Shown piece after piece: positions 13,867 to 19,073 of a stretch of DNA of 19,073 nucleotides. Position numbers and translations under genes: made by a program. Numbering within the stretch: position 1 is the stretch's first letter; every line of letters starts with the position of its first letter. Below the pieces are notes generated by a model, which had not been told where the DNA came from, did not search any database, and saw nothing but the letters and a program-made list of their open reading frames with translations. The stretch is from the NCBI GenBank assembly GCA_905215805.1, contig CAJMRL010000034.1, positions 1 to 19,073 of the forward strand. The letters are read 5' to 3'. Origin of the DNA: an uncultured bacterium. GTDB taxonomy: Bacteria > Bacillota > Clostridia > UBA1381.

Positions 13867-15294
13867 TTATTTCAGCCTTTTTAATATTTCAATTATATAC
13901 TTCCAAACTCTCTGAACTGACGCTATATTCATACGTTCGCGAACTGTGTGTATCTCAAGCAGGTCCGGTCCGAAAGAAACGCAGTCCAGTCCCGGAAGCT
14001 TCCCTGCAAATATTCCGCACTCCACACCGGCATGTATTGCCTCTATTTTCGGTTCAGCGCCATACATTTCAATATATATTTCACGCATAAGCTCTCTCAA
14101 GCGAGATTCCTTTCTGTATTCCCACTCTGCGTATGAACCGCTTATTGTTATCTTTCCTCCAAGACTTTCTGTAACTGCCGTAAGCATATTTATTATCCAT
14201 TGCTTTTGTGTCCCCACAGAGCTTCTTATTGTATATTCAGCTGTCATTTCATCATTTTCAAGCTTTAATATTCCTAAATTCAAAGAAGTCTGAACCAATC
14301 CATCTATATCTGCGCTCATTGCGTAAATACCATTCGGCGCTGACATAAGATAAGCTGCTATTTTTCTGCTTCCATCAGCTGTCACAGCACTCTGAGGTTC
14401 ATCACTTACCTTTATACAGCTGACTCTTATATTTGCGTCTGTAACGGAAAATTCATTTTTAAATATATTCTCATATTCAGCGGCTATACCGCTAATATCA
14501 GAATCAGCTATAATCCTTGCTTTTGCTGACTGGGCAATTGCATTGCCCTTTACTCCTCCTGATAGTGAAACTATTCTTATTTTATCCTTTACCGCATACA
14601 GCAAACGCCCCATAAGTATATTTGCATTCGCTCTCATACTGTTTATTTCCATTCCGCTGTGACCGCCTATAAGACCGTCTATTATAATTTCATAAGTATA
14701 ACCATTTGCCGCGCTTCTTTCGATCGGGATACTGCATCTTGCATTCGCTCCTCCGGCACAGCTTACCGTCAGGATTCCTTCCGCCTCACTGTCAATATTC
14801 AGCATAATCCTGCCCTTCAGCGCCGAAACATCAAGCCCGGAAGCTCCGCCCATACCCACTTCCTCATCAACCGTAAATACTGCCTCTATCGGCGGATGGT
14901 CTATATCTGAAGACGCCATAATTGCCAATGTATATGCTACGGCAATACCATCATCACTTCCCAGTGTTGTTCCGTCTGCTTTTATAAAATCTCCGTCAAC
15001 TATGGGCGTCACCCCCTCTTTTGACATATCTATATCCTTCCACGGCTCCTTATCACAAACCATATCAAGATGCCCCTGCATAATGACAGGCTCAGACGCT
15101 TCATATCCTTTTGTTGCCGGACAGAATATTATTATATTATTGAGCTTATCCTGAATATATTTATATCCATGATCCTCCGCGAATTTTGCGCAATAATCAC
15201 TTATTTGCTTAGTATTTCCCGAGCCATGAGGAATATGGCATATTTCCTCAAAATATTTCATAACCAGCTTCGGTTCTATCTCTGATATTTTCAA
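13867..15294 (-). CDS. pepD: Xaa-His dipeptidase (PepD, M20 family)
   Basis: This cytosolic dinuclear zinc aminopeptidase of the aminoacyl-histidine dipeptidase type cleaves dipeptides such as Xaa-His. The 475 residues are the normal length. Metal and catalytic residues are visible: H75 and D77 in GHLDMV, D114/D115 in LGSDDG, E144-E145 in DEEVGMGG, D168 in NIDSEAEG, and a late conserved histidine in GPDLLEIHTVRERM. The IIDGLIGGHSGMEI segment (about 205-218) marks the dimerisation lid domain. The start is TTG at 15294, supported by GAGGGAG 7 nt upstream and by the usual MKISEIEPK-like opening. The gene lies 21 bp upstream of the GH51 gene. Its promoter overlaps the terminator of the preceding gene. 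Confidence 0.95.
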   Translation of the reverse strand: MKISEIEPKLVMKYFEEICHIPHGSGNTKQISDYCAKFAEDHGYKYIQDKLNNIIIFCPATKGYEASEPVIMQGHLDMVCDKEPWKDIDMSKEGVTPIVDGDFIKADGTTLGSDDGIAVAYTLAIMASSDIDHPPIEAVFTVDEEVGMGGASGLDVSALKGRIMLNIDSEAEGILTVSCAGGANARCSIPIERSAANGYTYEIIIDGLIGGHSGMEINSMRANANILMGRLLYAVKDKIRIVSLSGGVKGNAIAQSAKARIIADSDISGIAAEYENIFKNEFSVTDANIRVSCIKVSDEPQSAVTADGSRKIAAYLMSAPNGIYAMSADIDGLVQTSLNLGILKLENDEMTAEYTIRSSVGTQKQWIINMLTAVTESLGGKITISGSYAEWEYRKESRLRELMREIYIEMYGAEPKIEAIHAGVECGIFAGKLPGLDCVSFGPDLLEIHTVRERMNIASVQRVWKYIIEILKRLK

Positions 15295-15301
15295 ATTATC
15301 A

Positions 15302-15308
15302 CTCCCTC
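15302..15308 (-). promoter_or_regulatory. Ribosome binding site for the TTG start of pepD
   Basis: GAGGGAG on the minus strand lies 7 nt from the TTG codon at 15294-15292. No ATG in the first 11 codons would keep the conserved N-terminus, so the TTG start is favoured. Confidence 0.75.
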
Positions 15309-15328
15309 AATAGGTATTATACTGTTAG

Positions 15329-15357
15329 ATTATATCATAAATACCGCCGCAAGGCAA
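15329..15357 (-). promoter_or_regulatory. Promoter of pepD-GH51, embedded in a terminator
   Basis: On the minus strand TATAAT (15329-15334) has an extended -10 TG one base upstream. A weak TTGCCT -35 (15352-15357) lies 17 nt away. The -35 box falls in the loop of the terminator hairpin of the upstream SLH gene, and its 3' arm forms the spacer. The -10 is about 35 nt from the pepD start. Confidence 0.62.
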
Positions 15358-15374
15358 TAACTCTGCGGCGGTAT
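15341..15374 (-). terminator. Terminator after the SLH-domain gene
   Basis: An 11-bp perfect GC-rich stem (ATACCGCCGCA at 15341-15351 with TGCGGCGGTAT at 15364-15374) has a 12-nt loop. It begins 11 nt past the stop codon. The following T run is short (TATTTATG), so termination may be partial. Confidence 0.75.
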
Positions 15375-15384
15375 AAATTAAAAT

Positions 15385-17715
15385 TTACTTTTGCAACATT
15401 ATCATTTTATACATAAGGGTAATTGCTTCAGCACGTTTAACATTATTGTTCGGTAAAATAGTATTATCACTGTAGCCTTGAATTATACCTTTCGCATAGA
15501 GCTTCTCCATACTTTCTTCCGCCCATGTAGGAATACTGTCTTTGTCCGCAAAATCAAGAGCCTTTTTATCCTCTCCCGAAATAAGACGTCCCAAAATCGT
15601 CATAGCTTCAGCTCTCGTAATATTATCGTTCGGAGCAAAAACAGGCGAGCTTCCCGTTCCTGTGCGTCCGGTCATTATTCCTTCATCATACATAGCCTTT
15701 GCGGCATTCTGAGCCCATGGCGCTATATCGGCGCTGTCCTCAAAAACAAGCGGCTCATTTGCATATTTATTTAGATCTATTCCCTCAAGCTTTGCCACAG
15801 CCTGTGCAAACTCTGCTCTTGTCATATTGTTATCCGGCTTGAAATATATCTTTCCATCTGCTTCAATTCCGTTTATGATTCCTTTTTCAGCCATATACGA
15901 TATATTTTCCTGCGCCCAGTGACCGCTTATATCCACAAACGGCGCTTCACTTTCACCATTATATCCGGATACAAATACATTTATCTCTTTTGTAAAGCTT
16001 CCTCTGGAAATAATAATTTTTCCCGCTTTATCTCCGTTTGTCTTTGCGGTATAATTTCCATTATTATCAATACTTCCTATATCTCCTTCAACGCTCCATT
16101 CAAATATTCCGTCATAAGAGTGAAGTTCAGTTCCTCCCACATAAGGAGCTGCCTCTAAATTTACACTGTAGCTTTCATTAGGCTTTAGATAAATTTCTGT
16201 TATTTCTTCCCACGTATTTTCATTATACACTTTCATACTTTCCGGTTCATCATATACCTGATATACTTCACCGTCTATACGGCTGCCGTCAGTATTTACA
16301 ATCTGAACAATCACTTTACCGCTGCCCTCAAAATGCAGTACATTATCATCATCTATATATGATTTGCTCCCGTCTTCGTTGACTACTTCAAGATGTGCCT
16401 CTCCTAAATCATTCATAGGATATCCCGATGTATCTACAAGACTTCCAAAGCTTATTGACGTACTTGTTCCGCTCATATGGTTTCTGTTAGCTTCGCTGTT
16501 AAAATAAGCTGACGATATTATACCTGTGGGTCGTCTCATATCCTGCAGGAATATATAATTTGCACATGAACGCAAATTGCCGTCCGACGGTGAATTTATG
16601 ATTGACACTGTTCCGCTTCCCGGATATACTCCTGCCATAGCTGTAGAACCGCCTCCGTCAAGGTTGATTGCGTCTATACATCCAAGCTCCAAAAGCCGTT
16701 TTGCTATTGTTTCGATTCTTGCGCCATAGCTATAGCCGCTTTGTCTCCCGTCTAAGACATAAAATATGATGTTACCGTCAGGCTTTATTCCTACCGCAGT
16801 TCTTGGAGCGGCGCCCTCTTCAAATCCGGATCCTATATTTCCATTTTCAATAAGACGTCCGGCAGAAGTTCCTATAGCGCTCTGTACCTGTGACCATCTC
16901 TGCGTATCACCTGTAACAGCCTCATTCGTTATCTCTACCTCCTGACCTATGGATATTGAGTTCAAGAATGAATATAGCTCGGGATTTCCGTTCTTTGATA
17001 TAAGAAGTACCATTTTCCCCTCAGGAATATCAATATTACCGTTATATTCAAATTTATCGTCTACCCTTAATTTTAAGGTTTCTCCAAGCGCCGCTCTGCC
17101 CTCTTCCACCGAACATATCAAGAACAAACATTCTGAAAGAGTATGAGTAGATGCTGCAAATTTATCTGTTAACAGACATATAGGGGTATAATCCTTAGTA
17201 TACCAACGATTTATACACTCTACATTAACAGAATTATTTCCATCTGAAAGTGTAGTTTTTATATTAAGTTTATCTATGAATCCGCTTCCATCCTCTAAAA
17301 AACCCACCGCATCAAGAGTCCCGTCTGTTTTAGTCAATATTTCTCCTCTACTTATGGATGTCCCCATCGGTATACCTGTTGTAAAAGAAAAATAGTCACC
17401 ATTGATTCCTATAAGCGGACGATATCCCCTATTCTCTATATATTGAGATGCTTCTTCAATTGTACGAGTTCCCCATACCGACATACCGTTTTCAACTACA
17501 GGATATGCCATAGAATTAGGTGTATATTCCACATAATACTCAGTTTGTTTTCCAACGGTGCCTTGATCCGATAAAAACGTCGTACTGTGCAGATATGTAC
17601 CTGCTCCAAAATCTACGGTTTGAGTATCTGCCACTGTACCAAGCACTTCGGCATATACATTTACAGATAAAACCGCTATTAACAAAAAAGATATTATTGC
17701 AGTATATTTTTTCAA
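15385..17715 (-). CDS. Phosphodiester glycosidase (NAGPA-like) with three SLH domains
   Basis: This is a secreted, wall-anchored protein of 776 residues. A signal peptide (about 1-22: KK, a hydrophobic stretch, then VYA) precedes a phosphodiester glycosidase domain (about 60-395). That domain is related to the human uncovering enzyme that removes GlcNAc from a GlcNAc-phosphodiester. Its marks are GINGDYFS (103-110), RTAVGI (305-310) and NLDGGGSTAM (351-360). Two beta-sandwich, Ig-like regions follow (about 400-585). Three SLH domains end the protein (about 592-645, 656-713, 719-773). Their TRAE motifs, which bind secondary cell-wall polymer, are TRAE, TRAE and KRAE. The start is TTG at 17715, with GGAGG 7 nt upstream. 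The substrate may be a surface polymer with sugar-phosphate links, which is inference. It appears monocistronic. Confidence 0.88.
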   Translation of the reverse strand: MKKYTAIISFLLIAVLSVNVYAEVLGTVADTQTVDFGAGTYLHSTTFLSDQGTVGKQTEYYVEYTPNSMAYPVVENGMSVWGTRTIEEASQYIENRGYRPLIGINGDYFSFTTGIPMGTSISRGEILTKTDGTLDAVGFLEDGSGFIDKLNIKTTLSDGNNSVNVECINRWYTKDYTPICLLTDKFAASTHTLSECLFLICSVEEGRAALGETLKLRVDDKFEYNGNIDIPEGKMVLLISKNGNPELYSFLNSISIGQEVEITNEAVTGDTQRWSQVQSAIGTSAGRLIENGNIGSGFEEGAAPRTAVGIKPDGNIIFYVLDGRQSGYSYGARIETIAKRLLELGCIDAINLDGGGSTAMAGVYPGSGTVSIINSPSDGNLRSCANYIFLQDMRRPTGIISSAYFNSEANRNHMSGTSTSISFGSLVDTSGYPMNDLGEAHLEVVNEDGSKSYIDDDNVLHFEGSGKVIVQIVNTDGSRIDGEVYQVYDEPESMKVYNENTWEEITEIYLKPNESYSVNLEAAPYVGGTELHSYDGIFEWSVEGDIGSIDNNGNYTAKTNGDKAGKIIISRGSFTKEINVFVSGYNGESEAPFVDISGHWAQENISYMAEKGIINGIEADGKIYFKPDNNMTRAEFAQAVAKLEGIDLNKYANEPLVFEDSADIAPWAQNAAKAMYDEGIMTGRTGTGSSPVFAPNDNITRAEAMTILGRLISGEDKKALDFADKDSIPTWAEESMEKLYAKGIIQGYSDNTILPNNNVKRAEAITLMYKMIMLQK

Positions 17716-17722
17716 AACTATT

Positions 17723-17727
17723 CCTCC
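17723..17727 (-). promoter_or_regulatory. Ribosome binding site for the TTG start of the SLH gene
   Basis: GGAGG on the minus strand lies 7 nt from the TTG at 17715-17713. The TTG start gives a full signal peptide (MKKYTAI...). A frame opening further upstream at an ATG is out of phase. Confidence 0.75.
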
Positions 17728-17756
17728 ATACAGAAAAACTATTATACATCTTTATT

Positions 17757-17785
17757 ATTATATCATATATTTATACATATTAAAA
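17757..17785 (-). promoter_or_regulatory. Possible promoter of the SLH gene
   Basis: On the minus strand TATAAT (17757-17762) is preceded by TGA (extended -10). The -35 region at 17780-17785 is TTTTAA and does not match the consensus. A second TATAAT lies at 17741-17746, also without a clear -35. One of these is the likely start region. Confidence 0.42.
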
Positions 17786-17824
17786 TAGGACAATGTAAAT
17801 TTCAATAAATTTACATTGTCCTAT
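17781..17824 (-). terminator. Terminator after the DUF3006 gene
   Basis: A perfect 18-bp stem (17785-17802 with 17807-17824) with a 4-nt loop lies 13 nt past the DUF3006 stop codon. On the minus strand it is followed by TTTTAA. The stem is long and AT-rich at its top. Confidence 0.83.
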
Positions 17825-17837
17825 GCCTTAAACACTG

Positions 17838-18035
17838 TTACTTTTTAAACAATTTGTGCAAAAGATCTGATACAGCTTCGCTTCTTTTTTGAGTTTCCTC
17901 TTCATTAATGATTATATCGACAACATCGCCCTCATGGGCGTCCGGTAAAAGTGCTGCCGGCATATCAAATAGCTTGCCGCCCTCAGTCTCCACTCTTGCT
18001 TTATCTCCTTCAAATCTATCTATTATTATTCTCAT
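17838..18035 (-). CDS. DUF3006 family protein
   Basis: This small acidic protein of 65 residues matches the DUF3006 pattern: RIIIDRFEGDKARVE at the start, then a hydrophobic LFDMPAALLPDAHEGDVV core and a charged tail. It has no signal peptide, so it should be cytoplasmic. Its function is unknown. Its ATG overlaps the TGA of the upstream hydrolase gene (ATGA, 18035-18032), which suggests translational coupling. DUF3006 genes are often found beside ComEC-like metallo-beta-lactamase genes in Firmicutes, and this pair fits. Confidence 0.85.
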   Translation of the reverse strand: MRIIIDRFEGDKARVETEGGKLFDMPAALLPDAHEGDVVDIIINEEETQKRSEAVSDLLHKLFKK

Positions 18036-18934
18036 GGCTCTATCCTCTTTATATCATTTCCATCGGATTCAAATGCGATAGTACCATCTATATCTGTACG
18101 CAACACATTTGCTCCGCTTATTTCCCATCTTTCAATTATTTCTTGATCGGGCAAACCATATTGATTATCCTCACCTACAGATATTACTGCATATTCAGGA
18201 GAAGTCTTATTTACAAAATCCTCTCCTGAAGAGGTCTTGCTTCCATGATGTCCTACTTTTATAACATCACATTTTACATCTGCCTTAATTTCATTTTCAC
18301 TAAGCTTTTCTGCATCTCCCATATATAGAAAAGATGTATTTCCATATGTAATTTTAAGCACTGCTGAGTAATTATTTATTTCACTGTATTGACTGCTGTT
18401 AGGCGCCAGAAAATCTATGCTTAATCCATCCAAGCCTTCTATTCTTAATCCTGCTTTTGTTTGTACTATAGGAATATTTTTCTGATCTATAGTTAGTAAT
18501 AACCTCTCGAATCCCTTCGCATTATTCGTTGCGTCCGGCATATATATTTCACCTATATCAAAATACTGTATGATATCATTCATTCCTCCGTAATGATCCG
18601 AATGAGGATGTGTAATAACAACATAATCTATCTTTGATACGCCCCGATCCTCTATAAAATCCTCAATATCATCGGCATATTCAGCTTCTGAAGCATCAAT
18701 AAGCATGGTTCTCCCATCAGGAAATTCTATAAATTCAGAATCTCCCTGCCCTACATCAAGATAATATGTCCTTAAGATTCCATCCCCTTCGAACTGCTTT
18801 TCTCCAATGAACATATCTATAAAATCATGCAGACTATAGCTTTCTGTACTAATCTGTACTGGACCGCAGCTTGATGCAAAAGCAATTGTTCCCAACAGCA
18901 CTACTGAAGCTATTGACGCTAAAATCTTTTTCAT
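18032..18934 (-). CDS. ComEC/Rec2-like metallo-beta-lactamase-fold hydrolase, probable lipoprotein
   Basis: The 300 residues form a single metallo-beta-lactamase domain of the kind at the C-terminus of the competence protein ComEC, without the membrane channel part. Motifs are DVGQGD (60-65), THPHSDHYGG (108-117, the metal-binding HxHxDH), YMGDAE with D207, and GHHGS (228-232). The N-terminus has KK, a hydrophobic stretch and FASSC, so C23 could be lipidated, placing the enzyme outside the membrane. The lipobox is imperfect, with Ala at -3. The expected role is a nuclease or phosphodiesterase, but the substrate is unknown. GGTGG lies 7 nt before the ATG, and a good promoter lies upstream. It is coupled to DUF3006 by a 4-nt overlap. 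Confidence 0.88.
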   Translation of the reverse strand: MKKILASIASVVLLGTIAFASSCGPVQISTESYSLHDFIDMFIGEKQFEGDGILRTYYLDVGQGDSEFIEFPDGRTMLIDASEAEYADDIEDFIEDRGVSKIDYVVITHPHSDHYGGMNDIIQYFDIGEIYMPDATNNAKGFERLLLTIDQKNIPIVQTKAGLRIEGLDGLSIDFLAPNSSQYSEINNYSAVLKITYGNTSFLYMGDAEKLSENEIKADVKCDVIKVGHHGSKTSSGEDFVNKTSPEYAVISVGEDNQYGLPDQEIIERWEISGANVLRTDIDGTIAFESDGNDIKRIEP

Positions 18935-18959
18935 TTATTATCCACCGCCTTTCGTCTCT

Positions 18960-18988
18960 ATTATACATTATTTTTTACATTTTTTCAA
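18960..18988 (-). promoter_or_regulatory. Promoter of the hydrolase-DUF3006 pair
   Basis: On the minus strand TTGAAA (18983-18988) and TATAAT (18960-18965) are separated by exactly 17 nt. The -10 is 25 nt upstream of the start codon, giving a short leader. Confidence 0.72.
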
Positions 18989-19018
18989 TATTAAATTAAT
19001 TAAATACAAGCAAAACAT

Positions 19019-19049
19019 AAAAAAATCCGATAACCAAAGGTTATCGGAT
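19019..19049 (-). terminator. Terminator of the rRNA operon
   Basis: On the minus strand a perfect 11-bp hairpin (ATCCGATAACC arms at 19025-19035 and 19039-19049, AAA loop on the plus strand) is followed by a T7 tract. It lies 2 nt after the inferred 5S rRNA 3' end. Confidence 0.92.
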
Positions 19050-19051
19050 AA

Positions 19052-19073
19052 GTTCCGGCAGCTATCTACTTTC
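19052..19073 (-). rRNA. rrf: 5S ribosomal RNA, 3' end only
   Basis: The minus strand reads GAAAGTAGATAGCTGCCGG then AAC. It closely resembles the conserved 3' end of bacterial 5S rRNA (GAGAGTAGGTCGCTGCCGG-like). A strong terminator follows at once, as expected at the end of a 16S-23S-5S operon. Only about 22 nt are inside the window, so the call rests on a short match. Confidence 0.75.

Noticed and set aside
13671..14090. Long open frame on the plus strand across pepD and GH51 (139 codons)
   Set aside because: It lies antisense to two well-supported genes, has no ribosome binding site or recognisable domain, and fits a shadow frame. The same applies to other plus-strand frames over the minus-strand genes.
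1..19073. CRISPR arrays, insertion sequences, prophage genes or toxin-antitoxin pairs
   Set aside because: No regularly spaced repeats, transposase or integrase motifs, or toxin-antitoxin-like small gene pairs were found.

Overview
The window looks like a chromosomal segment of a low-GC, Gram-positive anaerobe of the Clostridia. The signs are AT-rich spacers with sigma-A-type promoters (TTGACA/TATAAT, 17-nt spacing), GGAGG-type ribosome binding sites, occasional TTG starts, a transketolase split into two subunits, Mini-RNase III behind cysS, a BglG/GlcT-type antiterminator in front of a PTS transporter, and a surface protein with SLH domains. The SLH protein and the arabinofuranosidase would fit a gut or plant-fibre fermenter. 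That lifestyle, and any closer taxonomy, is inference.

Layout, left to right. All genes but one are on the minus strand, so the transcription units read right to left. (1) A short left edge ends in a plus-strand terminator. Then comes the ribosome-associated GTPase typA with its own promoter. (2) A FliB-family cysteine-rich lysine-N-methylase homologue is divergent from a diacylglycerol-kinase-family lipid kinase, the only plus-strand gene. Two good promoters sit back to back between them. A strong bidirectional terminator separates the kinase from the converging transketolase genes. (3) A probable operon runs cysS, mrnC, transketolase N subunit, transketolase C subunit. (4) A sugar-PTS unit runs promoter, antiterminator-binding RNA (RAT), overlapping terminator, glcT-like antiterminator, ptsG-like EIICBA, terminator. 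(5) pepD (M20 Xaa-His dipeptidase) and a GH51 alpha-L-arabinofuranosidase are 21 bp apart and likely co-transcribed. (6) A secreted phosphodiester glycosidase (NAGPA-like) carries three SLH domains. (7) A lipoprotein-like ComEC-type metallo-beta-lactamase-fold hydrolase overlaps a small DUF3006 gene by 4 nt. (8) The right edge holds the 3' end of a 5S rRNA gene and its terminator, so an rRNA operon on the minus strand probably continues beyond the window.

Functionally the window mixes housekeeping (translation, tRNA charging, rRNA processing, pentose phosphate metabolism, lipid phosphorylation) with sugar use (PTS uptake, arabinose release inside the cell) and cell-surface enzymes. There are no mobile elements, CRISPR arrays or phage genes. 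I did not find a convincing new multi-gene system. The best leads are the complete RAT/terminator switch, an orphan FliB-like methylase, the coupled hydrolase/DUF3006 pair, the SLH-anchored phosphodiester glycosidase, and a pepD promoter embedded in the preceding terminator.
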